A DNA stretch of 64,000 nucleotides, from NCBI RefSeq assembly GCF_007859935.1, contig NZ_SJPO01000001.1, positions 806,001 to 870,000 of the forward strand, written 5' to 3'. Below are positions 17,557-26,454 of the stretch, piece after piece; within the stretch, counting starts at the first letter, position 1; each line of letters begins with the position of its first letter. The translations under genes and the position numbers were made by a program. This DNA comes from Posidoniimonas polymericola (lineage in GTDB: Bacteria > Planctomycetota > Planctomycetia > Pirellulales > Lacipirellulaceae). Under the pieces are notes generated by a model. The model was not told where the DNA came from and searched no databases. It was given only the letters and a program-made list of their open reading frames with translations.

Positions 17557-20500
17557 CTACTTGCAGAGGGCCTCGTCGAGGTTCATCACCTGGCTGCAGA
17601 GCATGGTCCAGCAGGCAAGATCGACCTTCGAGAGACGCTCGTCGAGCGGTGCATCGCCGACGCCGAGCAGCGCGGCGGCGTCTTCGGGCGACGACTGGTA
17701 GTGATCGAGGTAGGCTTGTTTGTCGGCCAGCAGTACTTGCAGCTCTGCCTGGGTGAAGTCGCGGCACAGCACTCGGCTGGCTACGTAGCGGAGCGCCTGC
17801 TGGTCGTCGGCCGCGTGGTCGCGAAGGGTGATCTCGGCGAGCCGCCGCGCGGCCTCGACGAACTGCGGGTCGTTCAGCGTCACCAGGGCCTGGAGCGGCG
17901 TGTTGGTGCGTTCGCGGCGGACGGTGCAAACCTCGCGGCTTGGGGCGTTGAACGCCTCGAGGTTGGGTGGGTGGGCCATCCGCTTCCAGAACTGGTACAC
18001 CGTGCGGCGGTAGTTGCCTTCGCCGGTGTCCTGCACGTAGTCGCGGGTGTCGCCCTCGGGCAGGCCGACCACGTTCCAGAGGTCGCTCGGCTGGTAGGGC
18101 CGCGTGCCGGGGCCGTACATCTTGCGGGAGAGCAGCCCACTCGAGGCGAGCGCCGTGTCGCGGAGCACCTCGGCGTCCATGCGGAATCGCGGGCCGCGGG
18201 CGAGCAAGGCGTTGGCGGGGTCGCGTTCGACCTCGTCGGCCGTGGCGGCCGCTGATTGGCGGTACGCGGCGCTCATCAGCATCATCTTGAAGAGGTTTTT
18301 TACGTCCCACCCCGAATCCTGGAACTCAACCGCCAGCCAATCGAGCAGCCGCGGGTGGCTAGGCAGCATGCCGGTGACGCCGAAGTCCTCCGACGTGACG
18401 ACTAGCCCCTGTCCGAAAACCTCCTGCCAGAAACGGTTCACCGTGACACGGGCGGTGAGTGGGTTGGCTCGGTCCACGGTCCACTGAGCCAGGCCGAGCC
18501 TGTTGTGCGGCGCGCCCTCGGGGAGCGAAGGAAATGCAGACGGCACGTCGGCGGTTACTTCCTCGCCGGGCTGGTCGTAGGCGCCACGCATCAGGATCTT
18601 GGTGGCCGGCTGGCGGTCCTCCCGCTCTCGCTGGATGTGGGTGAGTGGGCTGCGGGCCTCGATCGCCTGACGCTCGGAGCTCAGCGCGGCGACCTGCGCG
18701 TCGAGCCGCTGGTAAGCAGGGTCAACCGAAGTGAGGAAGTGCTCGAGCAAGTCACCGCGTTGCTCGGGGGTGCGGTCGTTGGCGGCCGTATCCAACGCGT
18801 CACGGAGTTGCGGTCGGCTGGCCAGCAGCAGCGCCTCGGCGTCCGAGAGCCTGCGGCGGAAGATTCGCACATCCTGGACCGACCCGCCTTCTAGCACCGC
18901 GCCCTCGCTTCGTTGCCCGATGCGCAGCGGCGTTTCCGTTCGGATCGAGGCTCCGGGGTTGAGCGAGCCTTGGTCGGTGTTGAGTGGGGCGGCCCGCCCG
19001 TTCACGTAGATGCGGATGCCGGCCGCCTTGCCGGAGCCGTCGTAGGTGGCGAGCACGTGCATCCACTGATCTGCCTGAACGACCGACTCCTTCGTGCTAA
19101 CCTTCAACGCGTTGCCGGGCCAGTTGTCGATGATGTGCACCGCCAGCCTGCCGCCGTCCTGCCACAGATCCCAGCCGCGGTAGTTGTTGCCGACGTCCAT
19201 CCGGGCAATGATTCCGGCCCCCGAGCCGGGGCTCGCGCTGCGCACCCAGCCGCCGTAGCTGAACGCCTCGTTACCCTCGAAGTCGCCGGCGTCTTCCAAC
19301 GCGAGGGTCGCTTCGTTGCTGAGGACTACTGCGGGGCCCAGCTTGCCGTCGGGCGTCCAGCGGAGCGGGCCGGTCGCGGCGGGCGCTGCCTGCGACCCGA
19401 CTGTATCTTCTACCTTGTCGCCGGCGCCCTCGGTGAGTGGCAGGTGCGTCTCGAGAGCGTCGGCGCCAACGCTCGCCAGGCTGTCCGGCGTGGCGCCGGC
19501 GAGCCAGGCGTCGAAGTCGGCGCCGGCCGCCACCCGGCGGGCCCCGCGGAGCTGCTCGGCGGCGGCGATCTCGTCGGGCAGGGCGTCCCAGCGGTCTCGG
19601 TCGGCGGCCGCGGGAGTCCTGATGGTCGGTCCGGCGCCGTCGGCGACGTTGCCGTCCTTGGCGGGCGCCTCGGTGTTGTTGAAGAACGCGGCCAGCGCGT
19701 AGTAGTCGCGCATTGTGATCGGGTCGAACTTGTGGTCGTGGCACTGCGCGCAGTTGGTGGTCATGCCGAGGAACACCCAGCCGTAGGTCTGCACCCGGTC
19801 GGCGGAGTAGTTGGCGAGGTTCTCCTCGTCGATCGTGCCCCCCTCGTTGGTGGTGATGTTGCACCGCTGCAGCCCGGTCGCGACCAGCTGGTCGAGCGTG
19901 GGGTCGGGGAGCAGGTCGCCGGCGAGCTGCTCGACGGCGAACCGGTCGAACGGCTGGTTCTTGTTGAACGAGCGGATTACCCAGTCGCGGTACGGCCACA
20001 TCTCGCGGTAGTTGTCGAAGTGCAGCCCGTGGGTGTCGCCGTAGCGGGCGGCGTCGAGCCAGTACCGCGCGCGGTGCTCGCCCCACGCGTTCGACGCCAT
20101 CAGGTGGTCGATCCACTCGCTGAGCGCAAGGTCCTTGCGATTCTCGTAGTCCGCGGCGAACTTGTCGGCGGTCTCCGGCTCGGGCGGCAGGCCGGTGATG
20201 TCGAGGTGCAGCCGCCTGAACAGTTGGTGGGGTTCGCACTCGGCGGCCGGCCCGAGGCCTTCGGACTCGAGCCTCGCCAGGATAAAGCGGTCGATTGGGT
20301 TCCGCACCCAAGCCTCGTTCTGCACGACCGGTGGGGACTGCTGCCGCGGCGGGATCAGCGACCAGTGCGGCTGGTACTCGGCGCCGGCTGCGACCCACCG
20401 GCGGAGCGTCTGCTTCTGCTGGTCGGTGAGTGTCTTCTTGATCTCCGGCGGCGGCATCACCAAGCCCGGATCGTCGGTCAGGATCCGTTCGATCATGCTG

Positions 20501-20763
20501 CTGACGGCAGGGTCGCCGGGCTCGATCGCCCCGTACTCGACCGCCGCCTCGCGCTGGTCCAGCCGCAGGCCCGCCTTGCGCGCCGCGCTGTCGGCGCCGT
20601 GGCAGGCGAAGCAGTTCTCCGCCAGGATTGGCCGGATGTCGCGGTTGTACTGGGGCTCCCCGGCATCGTTCGCGGCTGCCACGGTAGGCAGCGTGATCGA
20701 CACTGCCGCAAGCAAGCACCAGGCTTGGATGCAGAACGGATTACGGGTGACAACGGGTTCCAT
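17557..20763 (-). CDS. PSCyt1 - DUF1549 - LamG-like - DUF1553 exported protein
   Basis: A 1068-residue planctomycete-specific protein. After a signal peptide (to about residue 31) comes the PSCyt1 domain with the single haem-binding site ENCFACHGADSA (Cys51, Cys54, His55). DUF1549 (PSCyt2) follows at about 145-360, with ARYWLDAARYGDTHGLHFDN and NCAQCHDHKFDPI (a further CxxCH). A concanavalin/LamG-like beta domain lies at about 440-640 (DFEGNEAFSYGGWVRS; MHVLATYDGSGKAAGIRIYVN), and DUF1553 (PSD1) occupies about 720-1000 (RVTVNRFWQEVFGQGLV; NTPLQALVTLNDPQFVEAAR). The first gene of the DUF1501/sulfatase cluster, probably periplasmic. The LamG insert may bind carbohydrate; the role of the haem is unknown. 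Confidence 0.95.
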   Translation of the reverse strand: MEPVVTRNPFCIQAWCLLAAVSITLPTVAAANDAGEPQYNRDIRPILAENCFACHGADSAARKAGLRLDQREAAVEYGAIEPGDPAVSSMIERILTDDPGLVMPPPEIKKTLTDQQKQTLRRWVAAGAEYQPHWSLIPPRQQSPPVVQNEAWVRNPIDRFILARLESEGLGPAAECEPHQLFRRLHLDITGLPPEPETADKFAADYENRKDLALSEWIDHLMASNAWGEHRARYWLDAARYGDTHGLHFDNYREMWPYRDWVIRSFNKNQPFDRFAVEQLAGDLLPDPTLDQLVATGLQRCNITTNEGGTIDEENLANYSADRVQTYGWVFLGMTTNCAQCHDHKFDPITMRDYYALAAFFNNTEAPAKDGNVADGAGPTIRTPAAADRDRWDALPDEIAAAEQLRGARRVAAGADFDAWLAGATPDSLASVGADALETHLPLTEGAGDKVEDTVGSQAAPAATGPLRWTPDGKLGPAVVLSNEATLALEDAGDFEGNEAFSYGGWVRSASPGSGAGIIARMDVGNNYRGWDLWQDGGRLAVHIIDNWPGNALKVSTKESVVQADQWMHVLATYDGSGKAAGIRIYVNGRAAPLNTDQGSLNPGASIRTETPLRIGQRSEGAVLEGGSVQDVRIFRRRLSDAEALLLASRPQLRDALDTAANDRTPEQRGDLLEHFLTSVDPAYQRLDAQVAALSSERQAIEARSPLTHIQREREDRQPATKILMRGAYDQPGEEVTADVPSAFPSLPEGAPHNRLGLAQWTVDRANPLTARVTVNRFWQEVFGQGLVVTSEDFGVTGMLPSHPRLLDWLAVEFQDSGWDVKNLFKMMLMSAAYRQSAAATADEVERDPANALLARGPRFRMDAEVLRDTALASSGLLSRKMYGPGTRPYQPSDLWNVVGLPEGDTRDYVQDTGEGNYRRTVYQFWKRMAHPPNLEAFNAPSREVCTVRRERTNTPLQALVTLNDPQFVEAARRLAEITLRDHAADDQQALRYVASRVLCRDFTQAELQVLLADKQAYLDHYQSSPEDAAALLGVGDAPLDERLSKVDLACWTMLCSQVMNLDEALCK

Positions 20764-20903
20764 AGCGTGTCCTTGAGGGACGAAACGCGACCAGCGACCG
20801 AGAAGACGAAGCGATAACGTTTTGGCGCCGAGCTAGCGGATTGCAAGCGAGGCGTTTCCTCTATGATCGCACGCCCCATGGGGCCGTGTCCAGTTCGAAC
20901 GCC

Positions 20904-22913
20904 CTAGGCCCGGTCCACCACCCGCTCGCAGTCGGGCAGGCTCTCGAGGAACAGCCGCCCGTAGCTCTTGGTCGACAGCCGGGGGTCCAGGCACACCACC
21001 GAGCCGGAGTCGCTCTTCGAGCGGATTAGCCGGCCGAAGCCCTGCTTGAACTTGAGGATCGACTCGGGGAGTTGGTAGTCCGAAAACGGGTTGCCGCCAG
21101 ATTGGCGGATGGCGTCGAGCCGGGCCTCGAGCAGCGGGCGGTCGGGCACGCTGAACGGCAGCTTGGCGATGATGACGGTCTTGAGCGCGTCGCCCGGCAC
21201 GTCGACCCCCTGCCAGAAGCTGTCGGCGCCCAAGAGCACGCTCCGCGGGTTGGCGACAAACTGCTCGACCATCTGGGTGCGTGGCAGGCCGTCGGCCTGG
21301 GAGATCAGCTTGAGGTTCCACTCCGAGAGCCACTTCGACAGCCCCGCGCCGACCCGCCGCATCATCTCGTAGCTGGTCAACAGGACAAACGTGCGGCCGT
21401 CGGTTTCCGCGGCGTAACGCTGGATCATCTCGATGCAGCGGCGCTCGTACGCCTGCCGCTCGGTGGTAGGATCGGGCATGCCGGACAGCGTGACCAGCCT
21501 CGCCTGACGCGGGTAGTCGAACGGGCTGCCGAGCTGCAGGCCCTCGGACTGGGTGAGGCCGATCCGCGAGCGGAAGAAGTCGAACGAGGCCTGCTTGCCG
21601 ACCGCGAGTGTGGCGCTGGTGAGGATCACGCTGGGGACCTTGTCGAACAGCTCGCCGCGGAGCGCGGGCCCGACGTCCACCGGCGCTGCGCCGAGCGTCA
21701 TCCGCGGGCCACGCCTGGTGTTGAACGACTCGACCCAGAACACGTTCGACTCATCGCGCTGGGTGCGCCAGGCCTCGAGGTCGCCGGCCAGACCGAGCAG
21801 GCGGTCGTGGGCCGCGTTGTAGTCCTGCCGCTCGACCTCGTTGGTCAGTTGGTTGCCGGCCGACTTCACCTTCCGCGCAAGGGTCTGCAGCTCGACCGCC
21901 AGCTCTGGCGTGCCGAGGTTGGGTTGGGTGACGCGACCGTTATCGGGACCTTGCTGCATGCCCCACTCCCACAGCTCGGCGAAAAAGTCGTCCGCGGCGG
22001 TGCGGGTGCGTTCGACCTGCTTCATCGCGTCGACAAACCCGTGAGCAACCAGCAGGCCTTTGTGCTTACGGTCGTTGAACAGCTTGTTGAGCTGGTACTC
22101 GACCTGGCCGTTGCTGACCCGCAGACCGAGGTGGTCGCCGGCGATCTGCTCGACCGTGTGCGCCTCGTCCAAGATGACAACATCATAGTCCGGCAGCAGG
22201 CTCACCCCGTGCCGCCGCAGCGCGATGTCGGAGAACAACAACGCGTGGTTCACCACCAGCACCTGCGCGTGCTGCATCCGCCGGCGGGCGGCGTAGTAGA
22301 AGCACTCCTTGTAGTGCGGGCAGCGGCGGCCCAGGCAGTTGCCGCTGTCGCTGGCGACCTCGTCCCACACGGTGGGCAGCGGCTTGCGGGCGAGGTCCGA
22401 CTGCGAGCCGTCGTGCGTCTGGGTGGCCCACTGGCGGAGCTGCCGCAGCTCGCTCAGTTCTTCGTCCTCGGCGAACAGCGACCCGGCCCGACTCACCGCG
22501 GCGTCGAGCCGGCGGAGGCTGACGTAGTTCCGGCGGCCCTTGACCAGCACCGCGGAGAACTCGCGGGGGATCACGCTGTTGAGCAGGGGCAGGTCCTTCC
22601 GCAGCAGCTGCTCCTGCAGCGAGATCGTGTGCGTCGAGACCACGATCCGCCGCGGCCGCTTCGCGTCGTCGCCCTTGGCGTCGGCCGCAACCGGCTCCGT
22701 CGCGGCCAGGATCGCGGGGACCAGGTAGGCAAAGCTCTTGCCGACGCCGGTGCCGGCCTCGACGATCAGGTGCCGCTTGCCCGCGATCGCCGACGCCACG
22801 GCGTCGGCCATCTGCAGCTGCTCGGGCCGGTCCTCGTAGCTGGCGAGCCGCTTGGCGATCGAGCCTTCGGCGCCCAGGATGTCGGCGGCGGAGAGGGTGG
22901 TGGATTCTGCCAT
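20904..22913 (-). CDS. dinG: DinG/XPD-like ATP-dependent DNA helicase
   Basis: A 669-residue superfamily 2 helicase. Motif I is IVEAGTGVGKSFAYLVPA (about residues 50-68) and motif II is DVVILDEAHTVEQ (DEAH). Four cysteines around CLGRRCPHYKECFYYAARRR match the iron-sulfur cluster position of XPD/DinG. The C-terminal helicase motifs are FVLLTSYEMMRR, ADSFWQGVDVPGD and GFGRLIRSKSDSG (motif VI-like). DinG unwinds D-loops and R-loops 5'-to-3' in repair. The length is near that of E. coli DinG (716). It is a lone gene, separated by 55 bp from thiG downstream. Confidence 0.93.
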   Translation of the reverse strand: MAESTTLSAADILGAEGSIAKRLASYEDRPEQLQMADAVASAIAGKRHLIVEAGTGVGKSFAYLVPAILAATEPVAADAKGDDAKRPRRIVVSTHTISLQEQLLRKDLPLLNSVIPREFSAVLVKGRRNYVSLRRLDAAVSRAGSLFAEDEELSELRQLRQWATQTHDGSQSDLARKPLPTVWDEVASDSGNCLGRRCPHYKECFYYAARRRMQHAQVLVVNHALLFSDIALRRHGVSLLPDYDVVILDEAHTVEQIAGDHLGLRVSNGQVEYQLNKLFNDRKHKGLLVAHGFVDAMKQVERTRTAADDFFAELWEWGMQQGPDNGRVTQPNLGTPELAVELQTLARKVKSAGNQLTNEVERQDYNAAHDRLLGLAGDLEAWRTQRDESNVFWVESFNTRRGPRMTLGAAPVDVGPALRGELFDKVPSVILTSATLAVGKQASFDFFRSRIGLTQSEGLQLGSPFDYPRQARLVTLSGMPDPTTERQAYERRCIEMIQRYAAETDGRTFVLLTSYEMMRRVGAGLSKWLSEWNLKLISQADGLPRTQMVEQFVANPRSVLLGADSFWQGVDVPGDALKTVIIAKLPFSVPDRPLLEARLDAIRQSGGNPFSDYQLPESILKFKQGFGRLIRSKSDSGSVVCLDPRLSTKSYGRLFLESLPDCERVVDRA

Positions 22914-22968
22914 GAATCAGGTGCCGCCGGAACGAAGGTCGCCTAGGTAATCGATCGCCTGCCGTCCG

Positions 22969-23787
22969 CTAGTTCGGCTGCCAGGTGATCACGCCTTCTT
23001 CCGGGCTGCTGGCGGTTGCGTACAGCCGCTTGGGGATCCGCCCCGACAGCCAGCTCAGCCGGCCCGCCTCGCAGGCGAGCCGCATCGCGTCGGCCATGGC
23101 TAGCGGGTCCTGGGCGTGGGCGATGGCGGTGTTCAAGAGCACGCCGTCGACGCCCAGCTCCATCGCGGCCGCAACGTCCGACGCGGCGCCGACGCCCGCG
23201 TCGACGATCACCGGGTAGGTCGGGTCGCCTTCCTTGAGGTACTCCAGGCAGATGCGGATGTTGTTCGCGTTCAAGACGCCCTGGCCCGAGCCGATCGGGC
23301 TGCCGGCCGGCATCACGCTGGTCGCGCCGGCGTTCTTCAGGCGTTTGGCGATCACGGGGTCGTCGGTCGAGTAGACCAGCACCTGGAAGCCGTCGGCCAC
23401 GAGCTGCTCGGTCGCCTGGAGGGTCTCGACCGGGTCGGGCAGCAGCGTCCGCTTGTCGGCCAGACACTCGAGCTTGACCCAGTCGGCGCCGGGGTTCTCC
23501 AGGCCGGAAAGGATCTCGCGTCCCAGCCTGGCGACCCGCACCGCGTCTTCCGCGTTGAAGCAGCCGGCCGTGTTGGGCAGGATTGTGTACCGCTTGGGGT
23601 CGACGAAGTCGAGCAGGTTCTTCCCGTCGGCGTCGATCAGCCGTTCACGCCGCACCGCCACGGTCACGCAGTCGGCGCCGCTGCGCTCGAGGGCCTCGCC
23701 CATCTGTGCGTAGGTGGCGTACTTCCCGGTGCCGACAATCAGCCGGCTGGAGAGCGTGTGCGTGCCAATCGTGAGCGGAGTCAACAT
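22969..23787 (-). CDS. thiG: Thiazole synthase ThiG
   Basis: A 272-residue TIM-barrel enzyme that joins deoxyxylulose phosphate, dehydroglycine and ThiS thiocarboxylate sulfur into the thiazole of thiamine. Conserved blocks are [42 protein letters not shown], the Schiff-base Lys in DWVKLECL, and [20 protein letters not shown] for phosphate binding. The start is the ATG of [12 protein letters not shown] (23787); longer in-frame starts run into non-coding sequence. thiS lies upstream on the same strand after a 112-bp gap that contains a hairpin. Confidence 0.96.
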   Translation of the reverse strand: MLTPLTIGTHTLSSRLIVGTGKYATYAQMGEALERSGADCVTVAVRRERLIDADGKNLLDFVDPKRYTILPNTAGCFNAEDAVRVARLGREILSGLENPGADWVKLECLADKRTLLPDPVETLQATEQLVADGFQVLVYSTDDPVIAKRLKNAGATSVMPAGSPIGSGQGVLNANNIRICLEYLKEGDPTYPVIVDAGVGAASDVAAAMELGVDGVLLNTAIAHAQDPLAMADAMRLACEAGRLSWLSGRIPKRLYATASSPEEGVITWQPN

Positions 23788-23870
23788 CGTCGCAGCAATC
23801 GAGTCGTTAGAGAGCAAGGAGTAAGAATCACTACGCAGCGGAATCACAAAGCAGCGGCGAGCCCGATCAG

Positions 23871-23890
23871 CCCACCCCGCCAGGGGTGGG
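23871..23890 (-). other. Intercistronic hairpin between thiS and thiG
   Basis: Perfect 8-bp arms (23871-23878 and 23883-23890, CCCACCCC/GGGGTGGG) with a 4-nt loop, 10 bases after the thiS stop on the minus strand. There is no T tract, so it is more likely an RNA processing or stability element than a terminator. A start codon for thiG follows about 84 bases later. Confidence 0.55.
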
Positions 23891-23899
23891 AGCCGTCCA

Positions 23900-24136
23900 C
23901 TAACCCCCGCCGACCAGTGTGACCACCTCGAGTTCATCCCCCTCGGCGAGCGTGGTCTCGGCGTGCAGGGCACGCGGCACCAACTCTCGGTTCCGTTCGA
24001 CCGCGACGTGCTTCACGCGGATTTCGAGCTGCTCGAGCAGCCCCGCGATCGTGCAGCCGTCGGGGGCGTCGTGGGGGTCGCCATTGACGAGCAGCTTCAC
24101 TGGTGGTCTCTCAACTTGCGGGGTCTCACTGGTCAC
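23900..24136 (-). CDS. thiS: Sulfur carrier protein ThiS
   Basis: A 78-residue ubiquitin-like sulfur carrier. [22 protein letters not shown] and [12 protein letters not shown] are the usual ThiS blocks, and the protein ends EVVTLVGGG, giving the C-terminal Gly-Gly whose thiocarboxylate donates sulfur to ThiG. It has about 12 extra N-terminal residues compared with typical 66-residue ThiS, so an internal start is possible. The start codon overlaps the end of the upstream exported-protein gene by 11 bp, indicating translational coupling. No ThiF or ThiH is visible in the window. Confidence 0.94.
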   Translation of the reverse strand: MTSETPQVERPPVKLLVNGDPHDAPDGCTIAGLLEQLEIRVKHVAVERNRELVPRALHAETTLAEGDELEVVTLVGGG

Positions 24137-24668
24137 GCACGAAGGTGTCGGCCCGCAGCGGCACGGTGCCGATCTTGTAGAACGTGGCGACCTGGGCGTT
24201 GCCGGCGGCCTGGCGGCTGGAGTTCCAGGGCATCACGTACGCCGACATCTGCCCGCTTGTGGCGTCGGTGATGTAGACCACGCTGCGGGCGAGCTGCGTG
24301 TTGCCCTTGCCGCGGGGGATGTTCGCGATGCCGGTCACCATCAGGTACTTAGGGCTGCGACCGGCGCCGTCGAAGTCTTGGGTGATGTCGTACTCGAAGT
24401 AGGCGGCGAAGCCGGCGTCGCGGCGGTTGATCACGGTCGCCTTGAGTTTGCCGGTCAGGAAGTCGAGGAAGTAGAACGCCTCGACCCCCTCGTCCACCAG
24501 CCCGGTGGCGACCGCAAAGTTCTCGGCGCCCATCGTCGCTGAAGCGTGCGCAGGGATCACCGGCACGGCGATCTGCGGCGCGGTCGATCGGGAAAGCCAG
24601 CCGCCCGCCGCGCCCGCGACGAGGGCCACGCCCGCGATAAGTGTGGTCGTCAGTGTCCGGTGTCTCAT
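24126..24668 (-). CDS. Small exported protein of unknown function upstream of thiS
   Basis: A 180-residue protein with an N-terminal membrane anchor or signal ([19 protein letters not shown]). The mature part contains [31 protein letters not shown] and [14 protein letters not shown], followed by [25 protein letters not shown]. The character is that of a periplasmic beta-rich protein with no known catalytic motif. Its stop overlaps the thiS start by 11 bp, so it is probably the first gene of the thiS-thiG unit, although its relation to thiamine synthesis is unclear. I do not recognise the family beyond an impression that planctomycetes carry similar proteins. Confidence 0.82.
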   Translation of the reverse strand: MRHRTLTTTLIAGVALVAGAAGGWLSRSTAPQIAVPVIPAHASATMGAENFAVATGLVDEGVEAFYFLDFLTGKLKATVINRRDAGFAAYFEYDITQDFDGAGRSPKYLMVTGIANIPRGKGNTQLARSVVYITDATSGQMSAYVMPWNSSRQAAGNAQVATFYKIGTVPLRADTFVRDQ

Positions 24669-25113
24669 GCTCGTCTGCTCCTTGCTCCAGGGTCCCGGCC
24701 CTGGGCCGGGGAGAAAGTCACGATCACCCTAGAATCGTACCCGCTAGCCAAATTCTTCTCTAGCGGACGGCCTGAGCGGACAAGCGGCGCCTCGGCGGAC
24801 GTATGCGCCGGGGGTTTTGTCCGCCACCATTCCAGCGTCTGGCGGTCGACTCTCGTGGGCGAGGGCGTTTCAACCTGCTATAGCAGCCCAAAACGCATTC
24901 GCCGGTTCGCAGCTGTTTGGCGCGTAAAGTCCGATTTATCGAGCGGAGGGGACAAAACCCCCGCGCGGACTTCTCCCCGGCTGGGGTGCGTGGGCGGAGG
25001 CGGCTTCCGCAGGCGCGCAGCATCCTTGTCGCCGCTGGCGTCTGCCAGCGGCGGCGCCCGCCCATGTCGACTTCCGCACCCCCTATTGGACCGCGCTGGG
25101 TGGTCGAATGCCA
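24669..25113. other. Long intergenic region with several inverted repeats
   Basis: About 445 bp without a convincing gene, although both strands carry frames of about 85-118 codons. Three inverted repeats are visible: CCGCTAG/CTAGCGG at 24741-24747 and 24760-24766; a perfect 14-bp pair at 24809-24822 and 24950-24963 (CGGGGGTTTTGTCC and its complement) that would close a 127-base loop; and a 10-bp hairpin at 25030-25053 with a TCTG-type loop. This could be a structured RNA or leader. No Rfam family was recognised. Confidence 0.5.
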
Positions 25114-25152
25114 CAAAAAAACCGGCGGGCGCCACGAGGGGCGCCCGCCGGT
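25114..25152 (-). terminator. Rho-independent terminator after YugP-like gene
   Basis: Perfect 13-bp arms (25121-25133 and 25140-25152) around a 6-base loop, followed on the minus strand by seven T (complement of the A run 25115-25121). It lies 40 bases downstream of the stop of the YugP-like gene at 25193, which it should terminate. Confidence 0.9.
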
Positions 25153-25192
25153 AGATTCGAAGTGGTTGGCTAGTCGCTGCCGCAGAAGACGG

Positions 25193-25897
25193 CTATTCGT
25201 TGCTGCTGCCGCCGAACCGCATCAGCAGGTACAGCAGCGTGAGGACCGACTGCAGAGTCGCGGCGACGTAGGTCCAGCCGGCGGCGTTGAGCACCTTGCG
25301 GACCGGGCCCATGTCGTGCTCGCTGACGATGCCGTACTCGACCAGTTGGGCCTTCGCCCGGTTGCTCGCGTCAAATTCGACCGGCAGGTTCACCAGCTGG
25401 AAGAACACCACAGCCGAGAAGGCGGCGATGCCAAAGGAGATCAGCATCGGACCAAAGCTCTGGGCGCCTTGGGACGTCAGGATCGCGCCGCCCATAATGC
25501 TCCACATCCCGATGCCGCTGCCAAAGCTGGCCGCCGGCACCGCCAGGTTGCGGATCGTCAGCGGGGCGTAGTTCTTGGCGTGCTGCAGCGCGTGGCCGGC
25601 CTCGTGGGCGGCGATGCCAACCGCGGCCAGGTTACGCTGGCCGTAGACACCCTCGCTCAGGCGGAGCACCCGGGCGCTGGGGTCGTAGTGGTCCGTGAGC
25701 TTTCCGCGGATCGGCTCGATCGCGACGCTCTGCAGCCCGGCCGAGTCGAGCATGTGCCGCGCGGCGGCGGCGCCCGTCAGCGAGGCCGGGTGCTGGCTAG
25801 CCGCGGCGTAGGTAGACTTCACCCGCATCTGCGCCCAGAACGCCAGCAGCATCGCCGGGGCGAGGAACAGGAAGTACATCGGGTCAAAAAACCACAT
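25193..25897 (-). CDS. YugP-like neutral zinc metallopeptidase, membrane-bound
   Basis: A 234-residue integral membrane protease of the YugP/DUF-type zinc peptidase group. The N-terminus WFFDPMYFLFLAPAMLLAFW is a membrane helix. The zinc motif AAHEAGHALQHA (His98, Glu99, His102) is intact, with the later acidic VNLPVEFDASNRAK supplying the third-ligand region. Three further membrane segments follow to the C-terminus, which ends LLMRFGGSSNE. The length (about 230) matches the family. It is a single gene closed by a strong terminator. The physiological substrate is unknown. Confidence 0.93.
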   Translation of the reverse strand: MWFFDPMYFLFLAPAMLLAFWAQMRVKSTYAAASQHPASLTGAAAARHMLDSAGLQSVAIEPIRGKLTDHYDPSARVLRLSEGVYGQRNLAAVGIAAHEAGHALQHAKNYAPLTIRNLAVPAASFGSGIGMWSIMGGAILTSQGAQSFGPMLISFGIAAFSAVVFFQLVNLPVEFDASNRAKAQLVEYGIVSEHDMGPVRKVLNAAGWTYVAATLQSVLTLLYLLMRFGGSSNE

Positions 25898-25999
25898 GGT
25901 ATTGCTTCGTTCTCAGGTGGGTTGAGAGGACTGTCGATTTGGCAGGCCGTAGACCAGCCACATCATAGTACGCAATCGCCGTGCCGCCAGTTCGGACCG

Positions 26000-26401
26000 C
26001 TAATCCCTAGATTCGCTAGAACCCGTAGCGCGTGTATCACCCTGGGCGGCGCCGTCGGCGGCCGCCGCGGGCGGATCCTCGGCGGCCGGTTTCACCCGCA
26101 GCACCTGGCCGAGCTGCTGCAAGAATTGTGGCAGGTACTGCGGGCTGATGCTCAGCACCGGCTGCCCGTTCTGCCGCACGCCCCGGGCTTGGACCTCGCC
26201 GGCGGCCACGCGGTCGGCGCGGACCAGCGGGGCCTGGATCACCTCTCTGGCCGCCAGGTTGTCGCAGATAATGCTCTCGCAGAGCAGCTGCTCGGCAATC
26301 ACCCGTTCGGAGGAGGTCTGCTTGATCAGCTTGTCCCGCAACGCGGCGCCGAGCGCGAGGAACAGCAGCGGGTAGACGATCCAGCGTTCGCGCTCGGACA
26401 T
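26000..26401 (-). CDS. Small planctomycete-type protein with N-terminal membrane helix
   Basis: A 133-residue protein starting MSERERWIVYPLLFLALGAA, a single membrane anchor. A short conserved-looking region follows (LRDKLIKQTSSERV...CESIICDNLAAREV), then a Gln/Pro/Ala-rich tail (VLSISPQYLPQFLQQLGQVLRV). The start is the ATG at 26401; an in-frame extension to 26911 runs through the coding region of the neighbouring lipoprotein in another frame and is rejected. The function is not known. It is 53 bp downstream of the lipoprotein gene, same strand, and may be co-transcribed. Confidence 0.75.
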   Translation of the reverse strand: MSERERWIVYPLLFLALGAALRDKLIKQTSSERVIAEQLLCESIICDNLAAREVIQAPLVRADRVAAGEVQARGVRQNGQPVLSISPQYLPQFLQQLGQVLRVKPAAEDPPAAAADGAAQGDTRATGSSESRD

Positions 26402-26454
26402 TGCGAGGAGTTTTCTGTAGGGCGTGTTGTTCGGAGGAGCGGCTGCTGCTTGGG

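Noticed and set aside
18913-20817. 634-codon plus-strand frame
   Set aside because: Antisense shadow of the PSCyt1/DUF1549/DUF1553 gene.
21072-22946. 624-codon plus-strand frame
   Set aside because: Antisense shadow of the DinG-like helicase.
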